Shown piece by piece: positions 17,253 through 26,200 of a stretch of DNA of 64,000 nt. The notes beneath the pieces are model-generated. The model was not told where the DNA came from, searched no databases, and was given only the letters and a program-made list of their open reading frames with translations. Numbering within the stretch: the stretch's first letter is position 1; every line of letters starts with the position of its first letter. The translations under genes were made by a program, and so were the position numbers. This DNA is from Pedobacter miscanthi (GTDB lineage Bacteria; Bacteroidota; Bacteroidia; Sphingobacteriales; Sphingobacteriaceae): contig NZ_QNQU01000010.1 of assembly GCF_003315595.1 (NCBI RefSeq), forward strand, positions 171,152 to 235,151. Direction: 5' to 3'.

Positions 17253-17943
17253 AAAGCTTCCTCCCGATTAAAATATCCAGACCATCCCTTTCTCTGTCCC
17301 GTACCAAGCGCGATACCCCAAGTAGAAAGTCTGCGGTAAAAGCAGCTTTATCCTGCATGGATAGATAGAGCGCATCTATACGCCTGATCCGTTCAGATTC
17401 AGACATTTCCAGCCTGCCAGAGCTCACCACCATCAGCAGCGATTCCAGGTCTTTCCCACATTCAGCCATGATCCCAGCCTTCACATCCAGGATATAGAGC
17501 TGATCAGGGGCCGAGAGCAGCGCCTCCCACCTGAATTCTGCGAAAGCCTTAGCCATACCGATTTGATAACTAATGATCTGCGCCACTTTGATGTTGTTCC
17601 TCACCAAAGGGCTCACCGCTTTAAGGGAAGAAATAAAGGTATCATGAAGCGAAAACTCACCATGAGTAATATCCTTGATCGTGCCTAAACCTCCATCCAC
17701 CAGTTCGTAGCCTTTTTTGGCATAACCGATATACAACTGCAAAGCCGCGATTTGCTCCAACAGGTATTTTTTCTGCGTTTTTTTCTGGCTAAAAAACTCT
17801 CCCCAGGTCTGCGCTTTTGCGGTTCCACCGATAAGCGACATCAACACCACAGCCAAACCGGCCATAAAAACCATCACCTTAAATCTGGCCCCTTTTCCAA
17901 AAAGCGCCCAACCACAACCAAAATTTCTATTCATCGATTCCAT
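17239..17943 (-). CDS. TraI-like exported protein, copy 2
   Basis: The ATG at 17943 gives MESMNRNFGCGWALFGKG, then a hydrophobic signal segment (VMVFMAGLAVVLMSLIGGTAKAQ). A helical domain follows: YAKKGYELVDGGLGTIKDIT, FSLHDTFISSLKAVSP and LMVVSSGRLEMSESERIRRIDAL. These match copy 3 segment by segment. A longer frame to 17985 exists but would run well inside the upstream gene. Both candidate ATGs (17943, 17934) overlap the end of copy 1, which indicates coupled translation. Confidence 0.7.
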   Translation of the reverse strand: MESMNRNFGCGWALFGKGARFKVMVFMAGLAVVLMSLIGGTAKAQTWGEFFSQKKTQKKYLLEQIAALQLYIGYAKKGYELVDGGLGTIKDITHGEFSLHDTFISSLKAVSPLVRNNIKVAQIISYQIGMAKAFAEFRWEALLSAPDQLYILDVKAGIMAECGKDLESLLMVVSSGRLEMSESERIRRIDALYLSMQDKAAFTADFLLGVSRLVRDRERDGLDILIGRKLYGID

Positions 17944-18682
17944 AAATCTCTTTGAGTTTTGCGCTTTCCTCCATCGAAGAAGCACGTTGTATACTTAATA
18001 CTGCATTTCCCCTGTTAAAGGATTTCAGGTCAGAATAATTGACATCCATCTGCTGGGATGCTTTGGCAATAATCTCCAGCCGCTCCGCATCGCTCATCTG
18101 GGTTTTAAAAGAATTCACCACGAGCAGCAACTGATCCAGGTTTTTGATGCTCTCATCCAGGATCCCTGAATACACCTTTTGCATATAATCCAGCTCTGAA
18201 GGCTCAAAATGAGAATCCTTTTTAAACAGGTTCCAGGCCCATTTGTATTCATCTACTATGGCAATCTGCTTTGTCGTCAGGTCTTTTACCTTTTTATAAT
18301 ATGCAATCGCTGATTTGATTTTCCAGAGTTCTTCATAATACTCTTTGTACAATTCCTTCTGCCTTTTCGTCCAGTCTGCAATCTCCCCAAGTTTCAGTTT
18401 GGACAGCTGATTTTCCAAAACCTTTTGCGCATTCTGCAGCCAGATCGTTTCATTCTGCAATCGCTGGATCTTCAAGTCCACTGCCTTGATCACCTTTTTA
18501 ACCCCTGCTTTGATCACTTCCACTACTGCGATCTGTGCGTCTGCCCCTTTTGGCAGGCCAACGATCAATGTCATTGTACTCACCGGCAGGATTACCATAT
18601 ACTGCTTCATACATCCCAAAATTTTAGTCCATAGCTTCCCTGGCCAGGCCAATAGCCCAGCATTTAATCCCAATTCCATCAT
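17927..18682 (-). CDS. Conjugal transfer protein TraI-like, copy 1
   Basis: The protein has 251 residues. The hydrophobic signal region lies near residues 28-50 (MVILPVSTMTLIVGLPKGADAQ), so MKQYMVILPV (18610) is an alternative start. Coiled-coil-prone helices follow (IQRLQNETIWLQNAQKVLENQLSKL as a long heptad stretch). The C-terminal LLLVVNSFKTQMSDAERLEIIAKA is shared with the two downstream paralogues. This longest copy best resembles the single TraI of other elements, where a VirB5-like role has been suggested. Confidence 0.72.
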   Translation of the reverse strand: MMELGLNAGLLAWPGKLWTKILGCMKQYMVILPVSTMTLIVGLPKGADAQIAVVEVIKAGVKKVIKAVDLKIQRLQNETIWLQNAQKVLENQLSKLKLGEIADWTKRQKELYKEYYEELWKIKSAIAYYKKVKDLTTKQIAIVDEYKWAWNLFKKDSHFEPSELDYMQKVYSGILDESIKNLDQLLLVVNSFKTQMSDAERLEIIAKASQQMDVNYSDLKSFNRGNAVLSIQRASSMEESAKLKEIYGIDE

Positions 18683-18738
18683 GTTATATGTAGTTTATAA
18701 ACTTGACACCTGTTGACCAAGAATGGCCTGTACTGATC

Positions 18739-19113
18739 TTACATTATCTTACGAAACTCCCTGGTTCCCAGAACCAGCATTCCGGAGTCTGGAAAAAAGC
18801 GAACTATTTTACTTCTGCTAGGTATCTGAAGAGATTCGCTCTCTTTATCCCAGATCCCGTAATAATTCGATGTTTGATGCTCCAGTTTCCCAACCTTACC
18901 TGATTCAAAACGTCTGAAAGCACTCTTTCGAATAATTTTAAAAATACCAACCTCTTTATTCACTTCCGTGATCACCCGCGTATCTGAAGATTCGCTATAT
19001 TCCCCCCTGACAAAGCTCACATAAGTACCCGGTATAAAGGAAACCACATCATTACGGCTACAAGCACCAATCAGGCTTATCCCGATAAAAAAATGAAGCA
19101 ATTTTGTTTTCAT
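18739..19113 (-). CDS. Small lipoprotein in the conjugation operon
   Basis: The protein has 124 residues. The N-terminus FFIGISLIGACSRND carries a lipobox (LIGAC), so it is probably a lipoprotein. The mature part has VVSFIPGTYVSFVRGEYSES and a beta-rich fold. No family is certain. It stands between traG and the TraI-like genes, where exported accessory proteins are common. It may be a surface or periplasmic accessory, such as an exclusion or assembly factor, but this is inference from position only. Confidence 0.65.
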   Translation of the reverse strand: MKTKLLHFFIGISLIGACSRNDVVSFIPGTYVSFVRGEYSESSDTRVITEVNKEVGIFKIIRKSAFRRFESGKVGKLEHQTSNYYGIWDKESESLQIPSRSKIVRFFPDSGMLVLGTREFRKIM

Positions 19114-19125
19114 GATATTGTTGTT

Positions 19126-21606
19126 TTAAGTTTTAGATTTAGAAAAATTACCAGCCCTCATCTCCCCAGCCAATACTGAAATCCCCTTCTGGATACTGCC
19201 ATAACGGGCGGCATATTCCTGTACCCTAATCTTCTCCCGCTCCTCAGTGGTATAAGCTAAATACTCTTCCAGGCTGACTTCGGTACGGTACACTTTACTC
19301 ATCTGTCCACCCAGCGAGATAAAAATCTCTTTATATTTCCCTCCAACTTCATTCGCTTTATTCATCGAGAGCACCAGCGCCTTTTCTTTATCGGTCAGCC
19401 CCAGCAATTCCTGTACCTGGTCAAACTTGTTCTGGTATTTACTCTGATCGAGCAGGATCTTACAATCCGCATTATTGATAATCGCCTGCTTGACAATGGG
19501 CGAGGAAATTACGTCTTCAATTTCCTGGGTCACCACAATCGGTTCCCCAAAAAATTTCCGCATGGTTTTAAACAGGTAGCGAATGTACTCTGCCATACCT
19601 TCTTTGGCTATCGCCTTCCAGCATTCTTCAATCAGCACTACCTTGCGGATCCCTTTGAGCTTTCTCATCTTGGAAATCACCATTTCCATAATGATCAGCG
19701 TGACCACCGGAAAAAGTATGGGATGATCTTTCACATTATCCAGCTCAAAGACAATAAATCGCTCGGTTAACATATCCAGGTTTTTAGCCGCATTAAGGAG
19801 GTAATCAAATTCTCCTCCCCGGTAATAAGGATTGAGCACATAAAGGAAATTTCCAATATCAAAATCCTTTTCCTTTACCTTACCATCGGATAGCACCTGC
19901 ATATATTCCGACATTAAAAACTCGTAGAAGGAATTAAAACAGGGGAAAATATCCGGCCGAACCGATAAGTGCTCGTAATAAAGTTTCAGAGCATTGGATA
20001 TCGCCACATATTCCGAGCGGCGATAAGGCTCATCGTCTTTCTTCCAAAGTGCCAAAAGCAAAGTTTTAATGCTCTCCTTCTTTTCGGTATCCATGACATC
20101 GCCCTGGGATAAAAAGAAAGGATTAAACTTAATCGGATCTTCCTCCGAATAGGTAAAATAATAGCCGCCTACCAGTTCACATAATCCTTTATAACTGTGC
20201 CCGATATCCACCAGAATACAGTGCGCCCCTTGCTCATAGTAAGAGCGCATCATGTGGTTCACCGCAAAAGATTTCCCCGATCCTGATGGACCGATCAGCA
20301 GCTTTGCCCTATTGGTAATCACTCCCTTTTCCCAAGGCTCATCAGAAATATCCACATGCACCGGCTTTCCCGTTAACCTGTCCCCTAAGCGGATCCCGAA
20401 AGGACTCAGCGAACTCTGATAACCAGTTTCCAGGTTAAAAAAACATGCAGCTTGCTCTAAAAAAGTATCAAAAGTGTCATTCATAGGGAAATCTGCCTCG
20501 TTTCCGGGCAGCCCTGCCCACCAGACCTGTGCCTGTCCATCGGTCTCCAGTTTGGCTACTGCATCCAGCCCCGCCATGGCCGAACTTACCAGATTCTTCA
20601 GGTCTAAAGCTTTAACCTTATCATCCGACCACACCAGCACATTAAAATGCGCTTTGACGGGAAGCCGCTGCGAGGCGACAGCCTCATTTAGAAAATCATT
20701 GGTCGCATCTCGCGACAAAGCATTTTCGCGGGAATAAGCCGAAAGCGACTGCAAACGAAGCTTCTTTGCCTCCAGTCTTTTTATCGTTTTCTGGCTATCA
20801 CCAATAAATACATACTGATTATAAATATGGTTACACGATAACAGCGAACCCAAAGGACTTGCAAAGCCAATAGAAAACTTCGACCGGTCCGAACTGTATT
20901 TATCATAATTGATCCGCGGGCCACACAATCCCGGCAAATCCTCGGCATCAGAAAGCGTATACAGCTCGCAGCGCTTATCCCCAACCCTGATTTCATCCCG
21001 CAAATGAATATCCGAGACTACAGACATTTCATCCCTGCCCAAAAGAAAACAATAACGCTCCAACAGCCCTGGCTTATTCGCTGTTCCAGCCAGTTCATCA
21101 TCAGTCAAGCGAACCAGCGATACAAAACCACTGTCCGATAAAATCCTCGAAAACTGCCCCGCATAATCTAGAAAGGCACCAAACACCGCAGGATCCAGGA
21201 CCTGCGAAGGCACAATGCCCTTGCGCAAAATATTGCTGTATGCAGAACTAGAAAGCTTACGACCAGCCGGACGGCTTGTTAAAAACACATAACATTCATG
21301 ATCCAAAAACGGCCGTTCATTGAAAAACCTTTCCGAAGCCCCTGACAGAAAACTATGTTCTAAACTAAAATCAGCCTTAAACTTACTTTCTAAAAACCAA
21401 TCCTGTTTATGTAGCACCGTTCCCGAAGGCAAAACCCGGATCGCCTTTACCCAGGCCTTGTGATAACTATCATAATCCCTTTCCGAAAGCGTAAACAGTT
21501 CGGGAAGCGCCACCCGAAAAGCGATCGTCAGATCTCCTGCCATTGACTGTATACAATCATGCTGTACTTTATAAACCGGAAAAATATTTGCTGCTTCTAC
21601 CATCAC
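19126..21606 (-). CDS. traG: Conjugation ATPase TraG (VirB4-like)
   Basis: The protein has 826 residues. Walker A GPSGSGKS is at 439-446, with VDIGHSYKGLCELVGG just after it. Walker B/VirB4 motifs are in RKVVLIEECWKAIAKEGM, and VVTQEIEDVISSPIVKQAIINNAD follows. This is the complete TraG layout of Bacteroidota conjugative transposons. It powers assembly and operation of the mating channel at the inner membrane. It starts 2 bp after traF. Confidence 0.95.
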   Translation of the reverse strand: MMVEAANIFPVYKVQHDCIQSMAGDLTIAFRVALPELFTLSERDYDSYHKAWVKAIRVLPSGTVLHKQDWFLESKFKADFSLEHSFLSGASERFFNERPFLDHECYVFLTSRPAGRKLSSSAYSNILRKGIVPSQVLDPAVFGAFLDYAGQFSRILSDSGFVSLVRLTDDELAGTANKPGLLERYCFLLGRDEMSVVSDIHLRDEIRVGDKRCELYTLSDAEDLPGLCGPRINYDKYSSDRSKFSIGFASPLGSLLSCNHIYNQYVFIGDSQKTIKRLEAKKLRLQSLSAYSRENALSRDATNDFLNEAVASQRLPVKAHFNVLVWSDDKVKALDLKNLVSSAMAGLDAVAKLETDGQAQVWWAGLPGNEADFPMNDTFDTFLEQAACFFNLETGYQSSLSPFGIRLGDRLTGKPVHVDISDEPWEKGVITNRAKLLIGPSGSGKSFAVNHMMRSYYEQGAHCILVDIGHSYKGLCELVGGYYFTYSEEDPIKFNPFFLSQGDVMDTEKKESIKTLLLALWKKDDEPYRRSEYVAISNALKLYYEHLSVRPDIFPCFNSFYEFLMSEYMQVLSDGKVKEKDFDIGNFLYVLNPYYRGGEFDYLLNAAKNLDMLTERFIVFELDNVKDHPILFPVVTLIIMEMVISKMRKLKGIRKVVLIEECWKAIAKEGMAEYIRYLFKTMRKFFGEPIVVTQEIEDVISSPIVKQAIINNADCKILLDQSKYQNKFDQVQELLGLTDKEKALVLSMNKANEVGGKYKEIFISLGGQMSKVYRTEVSLEEYLAYTTEEREKIRVQEYAARYGSIQKGISVLAGEMRAGNFSKSKT

Positions 21607-21608
21607 CC

Positions 21609-21926
21609 TTATTTTTTTAAAGAAATAAACATCCTTCTCGAGCGAAATACCAGATGAGAAGGCAAACTGCGTTTAGCCAAAAACTTCAAAAGTCCATGCT
21701 CCCCAAAACGGGCACTCATGCGGAACACCACCACAAAAAGCCCAGTCCCTAACACCACCACTAATGCCATCAGCAGAACCAGCGGAACACCCGAAACATA
21801 GCCAATCGCAAAAGCAATCAGCAAGAGCACCAATCCCCCGGCCAGATAAGCGATATACTGCGCCTTTAAGCCCTTAAACATGATCGGCCGGCCAACCCCT
21901 TTATTGATCTGATATACCGTTGCCAT
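21609..21926 (-). CDS. traF: Conjugative transposon protein TraF (DUF4133)
   Basis: The frame extends to 22037, but those extra codons overlap traE. ATG 21926 gives MATVYQINKGVGRPIMFKGLK, the canonical DUF4133 start, and 105 residues. Two adjacent membrane helices (YIAYLAGGLVLLLIAFAIGY, VPLVLLMALVVVLGTGLF) precede a basic tail. TraF is the VirB3-like inner-membrane partner of TraG. It is separated by 2 bp from traE. Confidence 0.92.
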   Translation of the reverse strand: MATVYQINKGVGRPIMFKGLKAQYIAYLAGGLVLLLIAFAIGYVSGVPLVLLMALVVVLGTGLFVVVFRMSARFGEHGLLKFLAKRSLPSHLVFRSRRMFISLKK

Positions 21927-21928
21927 CG

Positions 21929-22273
21929 TTAAATCCCGAAAAATGATTTTAAAACCGTAGCCACAATCACCAAAAACACGCAAGAGCCAAACCAAGCCGA
22001 AGCCACCTTTGAGGTATCCGGCTCGCCCGCATTCCATTTGTTAAAGACTTTGACAGCGCCAATGATGCCCATAACTGCACCAATTGCATACATCAAATCA
22101 CAACCGGTATCGAAATACCCCACCACCTTATTTGTTGCCTCCTGAATCCCGGCATTACCATCCTGGGCGAAAAGTGGTACAGCACATAAAAACTGATAGG
22201 TACAAAGCACATAGGCCAGCAACAAAAACTTAGCTATATATCGCGCGGCAGCGCTATTAAATTGATTTTTCAT
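21929..22273 (-). CDS. traE: Conjugative transposon protein TraE (DUF4134)
   Basis: The protein has 114 residues. A signal peptide (FLLLAYVLCTYQFLCAVPLFAQ) is followed by the DUF4134 core: VVGYFDTGCDLMYAIGAVMGIIGAVKVFNKWNAGEPDTSK and a second helix, SCVFLVIVATVLKSFFGI. It is a two-helix VirB2-like candidate pilin or channel subunit. The order E-F-G is standard. Confidence 0.92.
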   Translation of the reverse strand: MKNQFNSAAARYIAKFLLLAYVLCTYQFLCAVPLFAQDGNAGIQEATNKVVGYFDTGCDLMYAIGAVMGIIGAVKVFNKWNAGEPDTSKVASAWFGSCVFLVIVATVLKSFFGI

Positions 22274-22329
22274 AAAAGAATTAGGATAAAAACGATGAAT
22301 AAATGAACAGCACTGAAAGCAAAACCGGT

Positions 22330-22866
22330 TTAATACCAGAGATTCTCCAGCTCCTCTTTGCTGATGTGAAAGGAGGCATGATCAGCAATAAAGTCATTGA
22401 TCACCCTAATCCGGGGATAAGAGGCCATGCCCGGATAAGTTTCCTTCACTACTTTCATCAGATTTACAAAATCACGTTTTGATCCATCTTCTTTGGCTAA
22501 CACCATAAACACCGACTTAATTTCCTCCAATAAATCCGGTATCAGACCAAGCTGGTCCACCTTATCCGCATCTTTGTCCAAGTCCACAAAGCCAATCTGA
22601 TCCACTCCTACTATACTCATTCCTTCGGGAAGACCAGCCTTACCCATCATATCATCACCAAGAGCATCCAACGAAATATCATCAGACAACCGATTACCAC
22701 TTCCCTTATCTGCCAAACCCAAAGCACCACTCTCTCCACTAAGACCAGTTCCCGATCGCCCCCCATTCTTTTTCAAATAAAAAAACAGATATACCCCGCC
22801 GTACCAGAGCACTCCCACAAGCACCAGCCCGGTCAAAAATTGAGCAGTAGAAAAACCATGTAACAT
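22330..22866 (-). CDS. First gene of the tra operon, single-pass membrane protein
   Basis: The protein has 178 residues. One N-terminal membrane helix (FLTGLVLVGVLWYGGVYLFFYLK), a Gly/Ser-rich linker and an acidic cytoplasmic part (VDLDKDADKVDQLGLIPDLLEEIKSVF) end in a compact domain (YPGMASYPRIRVINDFIADH). It occupies the TraC/TraD slot upstream of traE, but no sequence family was recognised. The ATG at 22866 lies about 80 bp from the palindromic operator at 22945-22970. Confidence 0.65.
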   Translation of the reverse strand: MLHGFSTAQFLTGLVLVGVLWYGGVYLFFYLKKNGGRSGTGLSGESGALGLADKGSGNRLSDDISLDALGDDMMGKAGLPEGMSIVGVDQIGFVDLDKDADKVDQLGLIPDLLEEIKSVFMVLAKEDGSKRDFVNLMKVVKETYPGMASYPRIRVINDFIADHASFHISKEELENLWY

Positions 22867-22917
22867 AAACCTTAAGCTTTATCTCCCGGCACCCCATTGT
22901 ACCGGGATTTGATAAAG

Positions 22918-22970
22918 CAAAGTTCCATAAGAGCGAAAACTTCCTATCCAATATTGGATAGATTGGATTT
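22918..22970 (-). promoter_or_regulatory. tra operon promoter/operator (element palindrome, copy 1)
   Basis: The palindrome ATCCAATATTGGAT (22946-22959) is preceded on the minus strand by a further ATCCAAT half-site. The whole 26-bp block 22945-22970 is identical to 47595-47620. A GAACTTTG box (22925-22918) lies 23 nt after the palindrome's TTG, the same spacing as in the other copy. Confidence 0.7.
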
Positions 22971-22979
22971 TGCACATAG

Positions 22980-23192
22980 CTAATTGCGCATTAGAACGGC
23001 ATTATTGCCGAATTTGCATTTAGCATCCACCACAGTAATAAATAGCCGGAACGGGTTTATAAAGGCCAATTAAGAATTAGAGCTTCTGACTCGGGTTGGA
23101 AGAGAGGGAGGGGCGGATCTGAAAACAGATAAAAACAGTTAAACTGTTTTGGAAATGGTAGGCCCCACTTCTTTTGGAGCAGGGCTTTTTCG
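22980..23192 (+). ncRNA. Possible small RNA divergent from the tra operon
   Basis: No ORF is credible here. The + strand carries a small hairpin (CGGCA-TTAT-TGCCG, 22997-23010) and a perfect 9-bp inverted repeat (23132-23140 with 23142-23150). It ends in GCCC...GGGC (23162-23165/23182-23185) followed by TTTTT, a plausible terminator for a rightward transcript with no gene of its own. CTnDOT has an sRNA (RteR) that represses its tra operon, so a comparable regulator is possible. The promoter was not identified. Confidence 0.35.
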
Positions 23193-23235
23193 TTCCTAAA
23201 TGTTTATAAATTTTAGCTAAAAGTCCTCACACAAA

Positions 23236-26200
23236 TTAGGATACATTATATCCATTTATTCCAATTAGGCTCGGCTGACTCTGAACAAAATCTTTGGTTG
23301 CCTCCAGGACCATTGTTTTGATAAAGTTATTTTCTATAAAAACACTGTTCAGCATAAGAAGTATCGATTCGTTTTGAGGCCCCACAGGTATATTTCTTAA
23401 AATGAATCTCACTGCCTGGGGTAAATCAGATTGTTTTAAGCTATCTAAATTGTTTTTCAAATAGTCTCCTAGTTTTTTTATTGTTTTTGATGAGATGTTT
23501 ATATCAAAAAGCATTAACAGCATTCCATATCGGTCAATGTTTTCATCATCCGCCATATCTGAAAACGGAAGGCTAACCTCAGCAAGGTTATCGAATGAGT
23601 TTACATAGTAAATAATGGTTTGAAAAAGACATTTATATGAGGCAAGTTTCTCTGAAAGCAATTGTAATTGTATAACCTTAATACATTTATCTAAACAGAT
23701 TCTCAGCAGCTGGGGTTCAACCTGTTTTCGGTCGTAAAAAACTATATATTCTAGTTCTGGCCGCTCATTTCTTCTGCGAATATTTAAAAAATCGATTATT
23801 TCTGCTACTGGCAACAAGAATAAAGTGTCCAATATCCTATAGGAGGAATAGTAAGGCTGGATATATTCTTCAGATTTATAAACACCCCTGTAAAACGACA
23901 TGAATCCGTCATCCTCCCTTAATTCTTCAAACTGCGAAACACTCATTTTAAACACACTGTAGCTAACAAAGTTTCTGAAAAGCATAGCTATAGAATTCAC
24001 ATCTGCGTCTTTATATCGCTCGTAGAAATCCATTATATTATATCTTGCCCGTCCTTCATACGCAGTTTCAAACACGTATTTGTAGTTGAGTACAACGTTT
24101 TCAGAATTGTGGTTTTCAACTCCCGAAATAATATCAAAAATATCTTTTCTAGTATGATCAAAAAATACTTTTTCACAATCCTTCTCCTCCAGAATAGTTC
24201 TTCCGAGCGAATCAAAAGAGGACAGCGAAGATTTCAGATCATTTGAGTATGCTGGTTCTTGTAAATCGATTTCCTGAATCAAAAGGCGGTAATTCTCAAA
24301 AGATTGCTGATTGAGATAATTGCACAATAATATACTTAATTTACTACCCTTTGAACGGCTAAATGTGGTGATTCTATCTAATATAATATTTTCATCAGGG
24401 TAGTAACCTTTAATGTCGTATGAGTATCCGCCTACTATATCTATGTTAAGAATCCGCATACTACGCTGAAAGAACGATTGGCTTTCAATTTCTTCGTTTG
24501 TTAATAAAATCCCTATAAGCGCGTAAAGCTTTGCATAATTAGCCCTTGTATGATCACTGTGGTAGGTTGCGAATAATAAAAGCTCCCATACCTTCGCTAT
24601 ATTATCAACACTTGCAATCGCTAAAAAGGCACTTATAAACCCATAATTATCTTCATCGGAAAAAAAATCATAAAGAGTGTGCTGGGAGTAATTGAGAAAG
24701 TTGCTATCAAATAACTCTAAAATTGGTTTATCATACCGACCATTATCTGCAATCTGGATGATATATTCAATTTCAGTTTGTGGATCTTTTGGCATTAGAG
24801 AAATCAGTGTGGTGGTGTCTATTTTTCTCTCAAAGTAAAGAAGAGACATAATCAGCCAACAGGTTGAATTATTCGGATTTTCTTCTAATTTTTTTTCCAA
24901 GAATCCCAGCACCCACTTGTTGACGATATTTTCTGAAAGCATACTAAATTCTTCATGCTTATCAATTGATGCTAATGAAAAAAGTGGCTCTAAGAATTTG
25001 CAAAAGCGGTTTTCTAGCTTTGGAATGTTTCTAAAAATACCTTCATTAAGAATATCAAGGGCAAGCCAGGAACCCAGCTTAGTTATAGATGTTAAACTTT
25101 GGTCACCAGGATTTAACCCATCTCCATTTAACTCTCCGCAAAGAGCAAGAATATTATCGGTTAGATATTTCTTGTTTTCGGCGATATAACCGGTTATAAA
25201 AATTAAGGTATTGCTCCAATAGGCATTTTTTGAAATTTTGGCTATTCTTTCCAGAACCTCTTTATCGTCAATATTATCTACGTAGCCATTAGCTGCAAAG
25301 TATTCCTGCAGTGATCTTATAGCAAAACCAATCCGTTGGTCCTCCAGTTGGGAAATAAAAACCAGTCTATCAATAGCAGCGTTTTGAATGTCGCGTGTGT
25401 ATAGTTCAATTTTTTGTTCATCTAATTCCTTGTCTATTAGGTAATGAGTTAGAATCTGATCAAATTGGGTAATGTCGATAGAGGCTGATGGGTTTGTACT
25501 TTTCTCCGAAATTGCCTGTAGGTATACGCCAAGCTTATAGTGAATTTCAGTCACGGAGGCGGAATCAGATTGTAGTATTTCAGATATCCCTCTCTGTTTT
25601 TCCCTATTTAGAATTGTAGTAAAATATTGTTTAAAAAGGTCATACTTATTCGTTGGTGGTTCGCCGCCGCTATTGACTAGTATCGCCATTATAGATGCCT
25701 GTAATGGGGATTTCATAATTCTTGAAACTTGTGAATCTGCCAGTGCACGTTCAAGTATTGCGAGCTTTGATTCTCTGACCAATATATTATCTATTGTATT
25801 TGCCAATAATCTTTCCAAGTAAATCTTGCAGTTATCTTCGGTAAGATCCTGGATATTGAGATGATTATATTTGGTAACATCAAATTCTTTGGAATAGCCT
25901 TGTGGCCTGGTAGTGGCTACAATGATGACATCAGCATCCATTTTCCTCAGGATCATTTCTGTGAAAAGATTTAATTCATGAAGTACCACTTCCCTATTAC
26001 TCGAAACAGGAACTTCATCGAGTCCGTCAAAAATAAATAGACTTGACATATTTCTTAGAAGAATTTCAATTTCATAGCTATTGACATTCATTCCCGTTTT
26101 TTTGTTTATCAGCCGGGATAGATAGGTCTGAATGGAAATAGATTCTGTTTTGTCCCGTTTATGGGTTTCTGTTATCCATCCTGCATAATCCTTTAGAATT

